Positions 44,709-56,618 of a stretch of DNA of 64,000 nt are shown one piece after another. Within the stretch, counting starts at the first letter, position 1, and each line of letters starts with the position of its first letter. The DNA is taken from assembly GCF_024679095.1 (NCBI RefSeq), contig NW_026111758.1, positions 20,001 through 84,000 on the forward strand, given 5' to 3'. Source of the DNA: Eriocheir sinensis (lineage: Eukaryota; Arthropoda; Malacostraca; Decapoda; Varunidae). A program made the translations under genes and the position numbers. The notes under the pieces are model-generated. The model made no database searches. It saw nothing but the letters and a program-made list of their open reading frames with translations, and was not told the origin of the DNA.

Positions 44709-45356
44709 CCCTTCTTCGCATGTTTTCAGACAGATTGCAGCAAGACCTCAACCTAAATCCATATTATTCTCCCCCACAACCTAGATTGCAAGTAGCGTAA
44801 GTTAACAATAGAGTAAAGCAACAGTTAATGTCCGCATGACAGGTGGAGTGAGGTGTGGGTGCAGTAAGGTGACAGGTTACTGGTTCAGTGCATAGTACCG
44901 CCAGTAAAATGAGGATCAAGCCTCCACCTGTGCCCCTGAAACTACACCTCACCCATTGTGAGTATTAGGGGGGATCCTGGGGGTGCCCTGTGTAGGCTAC
45001 CCGGCCTCTTCCAGTCTCCCTGTGTTTCTGTGTTCTTATGTAATGAAGTCATTTTCCCCCACAGCTTAGGTTACCAGTAGTGTAAGTTAAGGGTAGTAAT
45101 TTCCTCTTATTTCTCTCTTTACTGTAAAATTTCCATGTCCCTTTCTTCCTTAAAGGTACATGGTGTTCTCTTCTAACTATTTCCTGCCGGCACGTTGCCG
45201 GAGGGAGAGGTGGGTGGGGAGGAGCCTTCATCTTTTCTGTCCTGTTCTACCACACGTAGATTACTGGTAGTAGGGGTAGTAAACAGACACCCTCGCCATA
45301 GACCGATAGGTCTTCTGGTGTCTGTTCTTCCTATGTATTCCTATGTATTCTATGTA

Positions 45357-46105
45357 TTCCTTCCTCCCTGTACCTCCTCCCTTCCCTTCCCTTCTTCCCT
45401 GTACCTCCTCCCTTCCCTTCCTCCCTGTACCTCCTCCCTTCCCTTCCCTTCCACTCTGTACCTCCTCCCTTCCCTTCCCTTCCTCCCTTCCCTTCCCTTC
45501 CTCCCTTCCCTTCCACTCTGTACCTCCTCCCTTCCCTTCCCTTCCTTTCCACTCTGTACCTCCTCCCTTCCCTTCTCTTCCTCCCTGTACCACCTCCCTT
45601 CCCTTCCCTTCCCTTCCACCCTGTACCTCCTCCTTTCCCTTCCCTTCCTCCCTTCCCCTCCCTTTCCTCCCTCCGTGTTTCTCCCTTCCCTTCCCTTTCC
45701 TCCCTCCCTTCCCTTCCCATTCCTCCCTTCCCTTCCCTTCCCATTCCTCCCTCCGTGTTTCTCCCTTCCCTTCCCTTTCCTCCCTCCCTTCCCTTCCCAT
45801 TCCTCCCTTCCCTTCCCTTCCCATTCCTCCCTCCGTGTCTCTCCCTTTCCTTTCCTCCCTCCGTGTCTCTCCCTTTCCTTTCGTCCCTCCGTGTCTCTCC
45901 CTTCCCTTTCGTCCCTCCGTGTCTCTCCCTTTCCTTTCGTCCCTCCGTGTCTCTCCCTTCCCTTTCCTTTCGTCCCTCCGTGTCTCTCCCTTCCCTTCCC
46001 TTTCCTCCCTCCGTGTCTCTCCCTTCCCTTCCCTTTCCTCCCTCCGTGTCTCTCCCTTCCCTTTCGTCCCTCCGTGTCTCTCCCTTCCCTTCCCTACCTT
46101 CTCCT
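45357..46105 (+). repeat. Polypyrimidine minisatellite block, part 3
   Basis: About 750 bp of almost pure pyrimidine. The first half uses the CTGTACCTCCTCCCTTCCC unit and the second half a variant, CCTCCGTGTCTCTCCCTTTC, of ~30-45 bp. Long open frames on both strands (to 331 aa) are compositional artefacts. Confidence 0.92.
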
Positions 46106-46261
46106 TCTTCTTGGTCTTCTCCTGAAGGTCGGGGATACACACGAGACTGTGTTTACTCTCTCCTTGCTCTTGCTCTTGCTGTACAGGTGACCCGTTGGAG
46201 AGTCAGGCCTTCGTATCGGCACAACCTGTAAAAATAAAACAACACAAGCAGTATATATCCA

Positions 46262-46860
46262 TTACAAATCTTCCAATTCCCTATTTCTTGCACACCACAT
46301 CTTTTCCAGAAAACTCCTCATGGCTTCTGTAATTCTTTCATTTGCTTCATCACTCAGTCTCAGCAGCAGCAGCATCCATTCCCTCTCTGTCCTTGCAATC
46401 CTCCCATTCACATCCCAGCCCACCTCACTCAGTGCCACCCTCATCATCTCCGTCCTTTCTCTCTGGTACCTCCCACACACCAGTATCACATGCGCGACAG
46501 TTTCATCCACACCCCTGTCACACATCTGACACACTTTGCTGCGGGACTCAGACCACCTGTAATTTCTTGCATTCACATTCATACACTGCGCCCGAGCTTG
46601 GAAGAGAAGATCACCACCCAGGCTTCCATCATACCAGCTGACACACTGCGGGGCTTCCTTTTCCTTGTACCACTCCAAAGTGCTCTTTCGCTCCATCGCA
46701 TGTTTCCACCTTCTCAGACCGTCTCAGACCTCTCTTCCACTTTCTCACACCCCATTCTAGACCCTCACTGTTCCTGTCAGTCACCTTCCACTCAAAGAAG
46801 CGCCTCCCTCCCTCTCTGCTCACGTACCCACCTGACTCGCATACCACTGTCACATACTGT
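46262..46860 (-). pseudogene. LINE ORF2 C-terminal fragment with zinc knuckle
   Basis: Minus strand. The frame 46853-46629 (GVRKWKRGLRRSEKVETCDG) shifts into 46696-46262 (WYKEKEAPQCVSWYDGSLGG). Then CQMCDRGVDETVAHVILVC follows, a CCHC-type knuckle found at the C terminus of several LINE clades. The 3' end is about 46255. No RT core is nearby, so it is strongly 5'-truncated. Confidence 0.7.
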
Positions 46861-46924
46861 CAAGTCTTACGTTTTTTGCGCGTCTTACAAAATTTCGGTG
46901 ATTTTCAAGTCTTACGGCGTAAGT

Positions 46925-46998
46925 GATTGATTGATAGTTTATTGTTGCAGGTAAACAACAAGGGAGAAGGGAGGAACATGCCATCCCTACCCCCAGGC
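46925..46998 (-). mobile_element. 74-bp retroposed LINE/SINE tail with 12-bp target duplication
   Basis: TACGGCGTAAGT flanks both sides (46913-46924, 46999-47010). On the minus strand the insert ends CAATAAACTATCAATCAATC, a poly(A)-signal-like motif followed by a short tandem tail, which fits a very short 5'-truncated retroposon. The host site is itself a small palindrome-like repeat of CTTACG motifs. Confidence 0.7.
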
Positions 46999-47359
46999 TA
47001 CGGCGTAAGTTGAAAATCTTACGTTTTTTCTCCGCTTGCGACATTTTTTTTTTTTTTCAATATGTTTGATTTAAACAATTGGAAATATATCGTACGCGGC
47101 ATATTCATGTGAGCGTGCTGAGTAACGGTTACTGTTACGGTTAAGGGAGCTTAAGGCGGCTTAATTTACACCTGCCTGGGACAGAAAACCTAAGTTTCAG
47201 GATGAAGTGCTTAAGAAAGTGATGTATACTGAAAAGAAAAGTGCGTAGAAGTGAAAAAGAAGAAAAGAGGAGCGAAAGAAGGAGGACCTAGGTCAGGTGT
47301 CGTTCGGGAAGCTTGGCCTTTGTATCGGCGCTTCCCTGATGATCTTCACTGGTCAGTTT

Positions 47360-47700
47360 TCAGTTTTCTAGGCTTTTTCTTTGTTGTTCTCTCTTTCTCC
47401 ACATTTCATATATCACTGGCTTGGTTTCTTCGATCAGCTCTTCTTTAAATAATAGTTCTCCAATTAAGTCTTCTTCTTCCTCTGTAGTGAGTCTTTTTAT
47501 TTGCAATATCTTCTTTCTTTCATTTGCATAAGCTGGGCACTGGATTAAAAAATGGGTTAAATTTTCTAGTTCACTATTGCACATGATGCATTTTGTGTCA
47601 CCATTCGTGTGCCTATTCCTGTCACTTAATTTTAGGTTGTTAGTCCTTGCCTTATATAATATTTCTGATGATGGCTTATTGTCATAAAGCCTAAGAAGCG
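47360..47700 (-). pseudogene. Second LINE ORF2 C-terminal fragment
   Basis: Minus strand reads CNSELENLTHFLIQCPAYAN, then ERKKILQIKRLTTEEEEDLI. The C-x-x-E...H-x-x-x-x-C pattern is the C-terminal knuckle of LINE ORF2. Preceding sequence (47585-47700) is consistent with the same frame family (a LSDRNRHTNG-like stretch). Truncated. Confidence 0.6.
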
Positions 47701-47739
47701 ATACAAAGCGGCACAGGTCAAAAGAAGAAGAAGAAGATC

Positions 47740-49329
47740 AAGAGCAGCAGCGGGAGAGTGTAAACACAGACACGGTGCGGTCGTGACAGCCGCACAAGGT
47801 AGACGTGCAGGATATCTCTCCTTGTCTGCCGGCTACCAGCTGCTCAGTTCCACGGCTGTGCGAGGCGACACGGCCTCCACCATGGCCAGCCAGTCAGGTG
47901 GGCCGCCCCTAGAACTCATCCACACCGAGGCCGAGACCCCAGAGGACGTCAACATGACAGACCCGTCTCTTGGCGAGGACCCCCACCAGCAGGCCAAACG
48001 TCAGAAGACGTCCCAGTCACCGGCGGAGGCCCAGCCGGGCATGCAGCCCCCTACTCCTTCCGCTACACCAACCTTGCCGTCATACACCAGAGCATCCTTC
48101 CTCCTGCGGACCAAGAATGGCGCGCAGGTATTCAACAACCCCAGGAAGGTGTCGCAAGCCCTCACCTCCTCTCCAGTGGGGAAGTATATCCTGGAAGGGG
48201 AAACCCGTGCCCTGGGTAACGGTACGGCCCTCGTCATCGTCGTCTTTGCCCACAACCTACTCAAGGTTCCGGATCTCTCCAAGCCCTCCTTCCTCCTGGG
48301 AGAATGGGAGGTTACCTGCAGGAGAGCGGAGAAGGAAGATGACAAATACAACTACGCCAGGGTAGGGCCGCTGGCTGACGACACCACGATGGAAGAAATC
48401 CAGGCCGGATTCAAGACCCTAGATGGAGGTGAGTGTCTGGAACTCGCCTGGATTCCACCACACCTTCTCCCAAGGACCACCACAGGGAAATGGCTACGCC
48501 TCAAGGTGAGAGGGATAATCCCTAAGAGGGTCGCCATTTCTGGGCTCACGTTCTGGCCGAGGCCCTTCCTCCTCCCACTCTTACGCTGTCCGGTGTGCCT
48601 AAAGATCGGACACAGCGCCATTACCTGCCGGCTACCAGTGCGCTGTGCTAGGTGCAGCGGACCCCACCCCTCCAAGCAGGGGGACTCCACCTGCTCCCGG
48701 CCTTACCACTGTTTTCAGTGTGGGGGCCCACATGGACCCAGGTCCATTAAATGCCCCTTTACATCAGAGGCCCAGCAGCTCTACACCAGACTGATGGACG
48801 AAGGAAAGTCGCTCCATGAGGCCAACAACCAACTCCGGGACCTTAGGCCGGTCTGGCCCCGGCCTACCCCTAGGCCAACAACGCAGCCCCCACGACTCCC
48901 AGCGAGACCAGTCCAGGAGGGGGTCTCCTTCGCCTGCATCACCGGCAACAGGTATGCCTCCCTGGAGACTTTGGAGGATGAGCACCTGGAGGGGCCCTGG
49001 CCCAGCATCCACAACCCAGCACCATTCACCCCACTGCGCCCCAACCAACGACGGCACCAACATCGACACCCCACAGTCACCCCACGCCACCACACCGGAA
49101 TCACCCACACCACCGCCGAAGTAGAAGTTCACCACCCTCCTTCCACCCCCCACCACCACACGGAGCCCCCACACTCATCGCCTGAGGCTTCGGCAGACGC
49201 CAGTGCTCACACTCTGAGCCCACAAGCGATCACAAGCCCCCCTCACAATACAACCCATCCACCCTCACACTCTGCCAGACCCCCCAGGCCTGTACACCCA
49301 CTGCAGGATCCGCCTCAACCTACCTACTA
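47740..49329 (+). mobile_element. I-like LINE 'H', 5' part (5' UTR and most of ORF1)
   Basis: The first half of a LINE split by the Tc1-like insertion at 49330-57769; the second half is 57770-61785. A (GAA)n stretch (47724-47740) marks the approximate 5' boundary. The clade is inferred from three zinc knuckles in ORF1 plus RNase H in ORF2, the arrangement of I-group LINEs. Confidence 0.8.
47882..49329 (+). CDS. LINE H ORF1 (gag-like), N-terminal 482 residues before the insertion
   Basis: The ATG at 47882 sits in a strong context (CCACCATGG) and is preferred over the upstream in-frame ATG at 47783. The N-terminal 90 residues are acidic/Pro-rich. A central domain holds FLLRTKNGAQVFNNPRKVSQ and LVIVVFAHNLL. 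Three zinc knuckles follow: CPVCLKIGHSAITC, CARCSGPHPSKQGDSTC and CFQCGGPHGPRSIKC. A long Pro/His-rich tail comes last. Residue 482 is Thr; Tyr codons follow at the TA target. Continuing from 57770 adds 52 codons to a TGA at 57926. It would coat LINE RNA. Confidence 0.8.
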
Positions 49330-49339
49330 CAGTGCCCGC

Positions 49340-49408
49340 GAAAAAAAATGTTACATTTTGAGCGCAAAAAAAAAATGTTACACGCGAATCAACGTAACAT
49401 TTTTACTC
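49340..49408 (+). promoter_or_regulatory. Subterminal repeats near the left Tc1-like end
   Basis: AAAAAAAATGTTACA occurs at 49341-49355 and again at about 49368-49382, and inverted as GTAACATTTTT at 49398-49408. Repeated subterminal motifs are typical transposase-binding sites. Role inferred. Confidence 0.45.
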
Positions 49409-49792
49409 ACGTTCCCGCCATAAGAGAAGTGGGCGGAGCTTGGCTGACGTAGTGCGCTTGGTCCCCCCTTACTCCCTTCCCACCCCACGCCTCGCTCCTC
49501 AGCAAAGAGACTATATACGAAGAGATAGTGGTATGTAGTAATTCCTCGGGCGTGCGGAAGTAGCGCCATCTATTGCAGCCCACCAAAAACGTCACTTTTC
49601 AGGGGTAGCTTAACTATTTTTGAAGTACCTGCCACAGCACCCTATCCAGCCTTCACTTATTTTTTTTCATTGTAAAATGATTTACTAATGGGGTAAAGGA
49701 AAATATATTTGTTCTTATGTTTTATTAGGTATTATCTACACTATATCAATTTGTTTTTTTAGGAAAAATATGATGTTGAAAGCATTTGCTAA

Positions 49793-49913
<121 letters not shown>

Positions 49914-52535
49914 AGCAAACATATCCAGTGCTTTAAATACAAGCAAAGCATACAACATTCTATGCATGCTAAATTACTATAATGCCTTTGCAACTGTGGT
50001 AACCCGGATGTCACACTGGTCCTGTGTCCCAGGGTAATGGGTTCCCTAACACCACAGGCTCATGGGCTAATGTTACAGAGATGAGCACCGAGGCCACGTG
50101 CTGCTACAGCGTATGCCCCCAGCCTTACCTTTACCTTTTGCAAAATGCTCTTAGCTGAGTAAAATATCATACTAACTGTACAAGTGCCAGATAATGGCAA
50201 GCATTGCATACTGCTTGACAGGGCAGAGAACAAAAGCTTCTAAGCATTACAACTGAAATAAACAATGGGAGACACTCAAAGCTTGTTAACTGAACATGAC
50301 CCAATTTATAACAGGCAAAACCTACAATGGTGCGTTATATACAATGAAAACTGTATAAAAATGTTGCAAGGCACATCAATATAAGAGCAAAGCATCATAA
50401 AACATGCTGAAATACATGATGGAGGACATTAAGAAGGTAACACATGAGTTGTCTTAAATGGAATGCAATAACTTGGTGGTCCTGGGAGACAGGCGAGCCT
50501 GGAGGTGAAAATGGAATGTAGGACACGGTATGATCTCACAAGCTCTGACCTTGGTGTCAGGGTCATGAAGATATTAAGCTCAGCAGGCACAACTATGCAG
50601 CGGAGGCACATATGATAAAAGCAAATGAGACAAAATAAGGCAACTCATACTGTAAGAAAATAGCAGGAAAGTTATGCTGCAGTATGTGACACACCAAATT
50701 ACAGGGCAGAGAGTGATATGTATTTCATAGGCTACATCAGTAAACATGTAGCATTTATTGCAGGAAGCACACATTAAAGTTGGATGTAATAAAATATATG
50801 TTTTTAGCACACATTAAAGTTGGATGTAATAAAACATATGTTTTTAGCACACATTAAAGTTGGATGTAATAAAATCATTTGATATGAAACTCCTTGAACT
50901 GGCCAACCAAACAAACCACTCTCTGTCCCCCTAAAAAAAAGCATTATTTTTCACAAGGTTTATGAGGCATTAGTCAAGAATATCAACTGCCATTACATTT
51001 TGTAAATCATACCTATGTGATTATGTATATCATATAAAGCAGAAAAAAAATTGCAAGCTGTAATACAAACAAGATTACTCCTGGAAGCCACATTAATGAT
51101 GCCAGACACGTGATGATAGACACTTAGTGTGATGAAATTACATGCTGTATTTCACATTATGAAACCAAGCCAAGTGTCACTGCAGGACATATTAGGTAAG
51201 GCAGACACCAAAAGCTTGTTACCTGAACAAGATTAAATATAACAGGCAAAATCCACAATAAAATATTGCATACTGTTGGGTAGGTAAGAGAACAAATGCT
51301 TCCAAGCACTACACCTAAAATAAACAATGGTAGATATTCAAAGCTTGTGAGCTGAACAAGATCTGATTTATAATAGGCAAAACCAACAATGGTGCATTAC
51401 ATGCGATATCTGGCAGGGGATTCCTTGCATTACAATTGGAAAGTGGCAGACACCTAAAGCTTTTTAACTGAACAAGATCTGATTTATAACAGGCAAAACC
51501 AACAATGGTGCATTACGTGTGATATCTAGCAGGGAAGATAAATGATTCCTTGCATTACAACTGGAAAGTGGCAGACACCCAAAGCTTGTTAATTGAACAA
51601 GATCTGATTTATAACAAGCAAGCCCAACAATGGTACATTACTTGCAATATTTGGCAAAGTATATGGAAAAAAATTCTTGGCGTAACAAGAGTAATACTAA
51701 ATAATGGCAAATCCCACAAAGTTTCTCTTCTTTTGACAAAGCCTGTGCTCTTTGCTGCAGGGCTGTCAGAGTCTGTTTGCTCCAGCCAACATGTACTGAA
51801 ATACCCCTGAGTCATGATTGAAGTGTTGAAACTGAAGACAAGTGAAATACTGTGCTCAGAAATCTATTAGCATTTGGACTTTGAAAGTATAAGGCCAGAG
51901 CAAACCTCCTCTCTTGTAACCCATATCTCCTACTAGGCTTAGATCTTGGCATCTTGCAGCATGTTGAACCTGACCTCAGAAAAAATCCATCCCTATTGGA
52001 TCTAAAAAATTGCTGGCTCTGGGCAAAAACTGCCCAGGATTTGTAACAGCCTGGGCTTTGAGCTGCCTTGCCTCCCGGTGCAGACGACAGACTGTTGTGT
52101 GCAGCAATTTTCACTTTTCATGTCTGAAAATACATGAAAAAATATTTAATCACAATTCTAAATAATAAAATATGTGCATGTAATTGCATTATTTTCAGTG
52201 CTATAAGGACAGTGAATCTAAGCATTGACATTATGTCTGCACGCCAGCATCGATGGAAGGCTTCACTTAGATTGCCTGACAAGAGTAATATTTTCAGGAG
52301 AGATGGGGGAGAGGATACAACTGGAGACTCTTGACAGATATAATGTCAAGATCTACAAGCACCCATTTACCATATATATCTTTGATGTTCAGTCCATACT
52401 AAAACATTTGTCAATGTGTTGCCACACTAAAAACATAAAAATTCCCTGTTTCTGCAATGTTAGTCATACCTAAGCCCTGCTAAACCATCCAAGTGAATCA
52501 AGGATGAGTTCTGGGCGGCAGCATGAGCCAATACT
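49914..52535. repeat. AT-rich interior of the Tc1-like insertion with diverged ~110-120-bp and 40-bp repeats
   Basis: A diverged unit containing AAAGCTTGTTAACTGAACAA, gatctgatttataacaggcaaaacc and aacaatggtgcattac recurs around 50230-50340, 51190-51290 and three times at 51320-51660. A 40-bp unit (AGCACACATTAAAGTTGGAT...) repeats at 50766, 50806 and 50846. No credible ORF. No transposon termini were recognised around this block. Confidence 0.6.
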
Positions 52536-52660
52536 AAATGGCACCACTATAAAAAAAAAAAGCCTGCATCATGACAGGCCTGGGCCGACCGCCAGGCGCC
52601 TGAAGAAAACCTACCGGCGCTATAGGCAGGTGGGGAGAAAAAAAAAAAGGGATCACATCA
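52536..52660 (+). repeat. Dispersed GC-rich repeat (copy 3)
   Basis: GGGCCGACCGCCAGGCGCCT followed by gaagaaaacctaccggcgc matches the motif at 38741-38810. It is bracketed by A-runs (52549-52561, 52637-52648). Confidence 0.5.
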
Positions 52661-55166
52661 GAAGAATGGACAAAGGTTTGTTAGTGGCACTTGAAGGTTA
52701 TGCTACCTCTTCAAAGATTGGCCAGTGATGGTTTAAAGTGGAACAGGATAAACAAGAAACAGGTAGATATCTGTGGACACTACTGTTACTATCAATTGCC
52801 AGCCTATGGCAAAATTTGAACCTATGCTATCAAAAACATAAGACCCATATGCTGATCACTCGACTAATCGTAACGGTACTACACCCATAGAAACATAATA
52901 AAGAGTTTAAATATATCATTCAAAATTTCAACCTTTTTACATACTTTTTTTTTGAGATATGAAGCCTACTGGTGTAACAGTTGAATATTGAACTCAATTT
53001 GTATGCAGAGATGTGAGGTATGTTATTAAGCTGTAATGTTTCCAACACATTAGTTGTGATTAAAGCAACACGGAATAGTAACTAAAGAGGATAAATTATC
53101 ACTGAGAACAAGAGGTTTCTTACTATATTGTGGTGAGCTTGATGGCCAAGTCGAGTTTCCTCCAACCCCATCAAGTTCACACCTGTTGAGAGGCAATTTT
53201 TTAATCAAAGTGAAAAATGGATGCAAATGGTCACTAAAATTAGTTATTATACTTGGTGTCACAAATTTGGGCAAAGAATTTAGGGAAGGACTCCTGGACT
53301 TGGCGTCACTGATGAGGTAAATGATCTCGTGCACTCATTGGGCTATAATATATACATTGTTATAATGTGTATTATTGTCTTGTTACTATATATTACCTAC
53401 TGATAATGGAAATACATGTCAGGATTAATCATCAAATACAAGGAAAAAAGAATCATGTATGGAAATTGTGAACTTTTAAGTTCATGTAACAAACAAAGTT
53501 TATTATACACAAAAAGGTTGGATACTTCAGATGTAAAAGATTTTTGGATATAACATCACCCCCCTCCTCCATATTGGTTCTTTAAAGCAAGGGTTGACTA
53601 CAGCTGATTATTATTTGCGGCAGGTTACACGACACTTATTTTAGTGCAAACCATCTGGAAATCAATGATCATTATAAGGAATACTTCTCATGAGTAGCTA
53701 CTAAAACTTGACAACCTAGAAGGATGCACCATCAGACTGTAAAGGATAGATATTTTATAAGACATAGCTACATTGGTGGATCCAAAGGGGGGCCCAGGCC
53801 CCCCCAATGTTCCTGAGTGATACAGGAAAACTAGCTCAAAAGCGCTGCAGCTAAAACAATGCTTTGGCACAAAGTCCAGGCCGTTATACCCACTGATTTA
53901 GGTCACTTCACCAGTTTTTCAAGACCAGGACTGCCTAGACTGGCTAATCGGTAATGCTAATGCTCCTTCCACCCGCAAAAAGTCTGACGTCCTCCCAAAA
54001 ACTCATTTCCTGGATCTACACCCAAAGACATACCGTAACATGGTTCAGTGATCATGGACAAAAAAAAAAAAAATGTTAAGACAATCAATATCCAATCATT
54101 TCAGGATACATAAATCAGCATCCATATGAAGGAATTCTACAACTTAAAAGTGATGTTGAGCAGGGCATGTGTTAAGTGACTTGCACAGTCTATTTTGTGA
54201 AGTCATAATTAGATTAATAACACAACAATCAACAAACACTAGATGAAGTATTCATACCAAAATCAGTACATGGAGCTGGTGCACTGCAATGGGAAGCACA
54301 TTCCTGCAGCTCACCAAGAGGGTTGAATGATGCCATGTACTTCAGGGGGGGTGGCTAAATGTCTTCACCCTTGGCCTCTCCCCCTTCAGCTGCCACATTC
54401 TCTTGGATGATATCGGACGTGTTCGGATCTGTTGGGATGTGGTTGTGTTAGATGTGGAATAACAAACGACAGTGGAACATGGAAGGAAAGAGTATGTCCA
54501 CACGGTAAAATACAGAGATGAGGATTGCACTGCATTAGTTGAGTGATTACAAGATGTAAATTGAAATTCTTTGGATACTGAAAGGATGTACGGGGACAAC
54601 TGGGTGAGAAGGGAGAGATGCAGATTTTTGTTATATAGCTAGATACACCAATGAAGACTTAGGACATACACATTCAGAAAGACCACAATTTTGGCTGCTA
54701 GACAGAAAAACACTAGATGTCAAAGTGCCAGGACATTGAAGGAAGTAATAATAAGAAAAGCAATAATAATTAATGAGTATAAATATATTTCTGATATTTT
54801 TGTTTATCTTAATGCTAGTATTGGAATTTTCAAACACTAAGAATATAGTAAATAAATAATGATAAATTAATTAAAATAAATACATTAATTGTACTAATAC
54901 TACCACTAACAATATTAACAGCACTGCATCTAATAGACTGAGCAATAAACTGAGTCTAATATGTAACCATAATTAAACTGTCTCTGTCTGAGTGTTATGT
55001 GAAGCTTGCTCCATGCACCATGATAGGAATGGCATAGATGCATGCAGGTTGCTGAGATGCTTACAGTCACCAGCCACTTGTAGATATGTCACCAAAATGT
55101 GTTGGAAGCATTGGCGGCCAACTTCCATTTATTTAACTATTATTTTCTTTAAACAAAGGAGACAGC
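52661..55166. other. Tc1-like insertion interior, no gene recognised
   Basis: AT-rich. A possible old MITE lies at about 53776-54022 (ends ggtggatccaaaggggggc and a partly matching ggatctacacc), without a clear target duplication. Short frames have no domain signature. Confidence 0.35.
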
Positions 55167-55690
55167 TCAAGAGCAACAAAGCGTACTAGAAAAAAAAGCC
55201 CCACTACTCGCCACTCCCAAACAAAAGTAGAGTCTTGATACACTCTTCTTGAAGGTCAGATTATAGGCAGGAGGAAATGCGGACAACGGAAGGCTGTTCC
55301 AGAGTTTATCAGTGTAAGGGATGAAAGAGTGATGCTGGTTAACTTTTGCATAAGATGTTTGGCAAGATAGAACATGCAGTAATTGACTTAAATTAGAAAA
55401 GTATAGATTTAGGAGGGAAATGGGCAGGCATTGGTTTAGTAATAGGGTGGTGGGGGAATGGAATAGACTCAGCAATCACATAGTGAGTGCAGGGACGATA
55501 GCTTGTTTTAAGAGTAGACTGGATAGCTACGTGGACGAGGCTGACAGGTGGTAGTGGGGAGGAATCTGGAGCTGCCGTGTGTACGCCATTCGGCCTCTTG
55601 CCGCGGGAGGAGGGGAGGCATGCAGTTAGCAAGTTCAGAACAACTGTCAGCGTGAAAATGATTAGAATTTCCACATTATCATTATTTATA
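55167..55690. pseudogene. Two LINE 3'-end fragments in opposite orientation
   Basis: Minus strand (about 55400-55190): YAKVNQHHSFIPYTDKLWNS, LPLSAFPPAYNLTFKKSVSR, an ORF2 C terminus. Plus strand (about 55403-55552): RREMGRHWFSNRVVGEWNRL, SNHIVSAGTIACFKSRLDSY, the NRVVxxWNxL C terminus of CR1-like LINEs, then a 3' UTR whose end (GCATGCAGTTAGCAAGTTCA) recurs at 11571. Both are nested in the Tc1-like insertion. Confidence 0.6.
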
Positions 55691-56618
55691 TATATATCAC
55701 TTACCCCGGCTGGCATCCTTCCGTAATAAGTGTAGCTTCACACCAGGCTGTGTCCTCTTTATCACCACAAAGGGACATGATTTGAGGCTCCGGCTGGTAA
55801 ACGTGGCGGCCGCGGCGGTTATGATTTTTGAACGAGGCAGCGTTGCAATCGGAGCAGAGAAAGATATTGCTGCGAATAGCGGTATAATAAACAGTATAAG
55901 TTAGACCAAGATAATTATATTCACCCACTCTTTCCCCCTACAAACCAATGACTCAGTGTATATATATCATCATTACTGATGGAAGTCAGCGTGCGTGCTA
56001 AAACAATGAGTTTGGAAGAAAAAACATGATCACATAGTTTTAAAGAACGGCAGTAGGGCTACAATTCATTGGTTCATTCCAGTATGTATACAGAAAGGTT
56101 AAACACATAAAACACATCTAACCACACATGCGGAGAAAATAATATAATTGCGGTATAATAATATAACAATAATAGCATTACTCATGACATGCAGTCAGGC
56201 TATATCTACCTAGTAAATATATACAGTATATATAGTTCCTACTGTTCATTTTAATATTTATCTACCTCTATTTTTTTTATTTAAAATGGGAAATAACCAG
56301 ACTGAAGAAAAAAAGTAGCAACATTTGCGGCTTGATCCCATGTAGCAACACTGCTGATGGGCTGGGGGTGGGTCTGGAGGGGGGGGGCGCCTGGATGTAA
56401 ACAAAGCTGCTCCTGCGCCATCTGTTGCAACCGACATACACCAACACCCGCCCACGGTCTCCCATAGAGGCCCCCTCTCCTGTTCTATAGTCTCCTTGCT
56501 CCTCAGTGAGCTCCCGGAGCTCGACGAAAGAGGGGCAAATGTGTGCCGCTCCCGAGCGCACCATTTTCTACTCGACCCCCACCTTTCCCGCCCTGTATCT
56601 CCACTTCTACCAGTCACA
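55691..56618. other. Region upstream of the Tc1 transposase
   Basis: AT-rich to about 56260, then GC-richer sequence leading to the transposase. GCGCCATCTGTTGCAACC at 56416-56433 resembles GCGCCATCTATTGCAGCC at 49562-49579 near the left end, so both may be original Tc1 element sequence. The transposase frame is open upstream to 56496, but its ATG at 56619 fits the family start. Confidence 0.4.

Larger units (their letters stand above)
43122..45356 (+). mobile_element. CR1-like LINE 'F', 5'-truncated, carrying a piggyBac-like MITE
   Basis: Starts in RT and ends, after the ORF2 stop at 44706-44708, in a long 3' UTR. That UTR finishes with TATGTATTCC repeats (45333-45356), typical of CR1-type 3' microsatellites. 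A related UTR block is duplicated within it (44770-44800 and 45053-45085, cccccacaRcYtagRtt). The element lies between two parts of the polypyrimidine minisatellite, so it inserted there. Confidence 0.75.

Noticed and set aside
45195..46231. Overlapping frames up to 331 aa on both strands
   Set aside because: Pure pyrimidine repeat lacks stop codons in several frames. Composition explains them.
48001..49174. Minus and +1 frames overlapping LINE H ORF1
   Set aside because: Shadows of a GC-rich coding region. The 47882 frame has zinc knuckles and continues across the Tc1 insertion.
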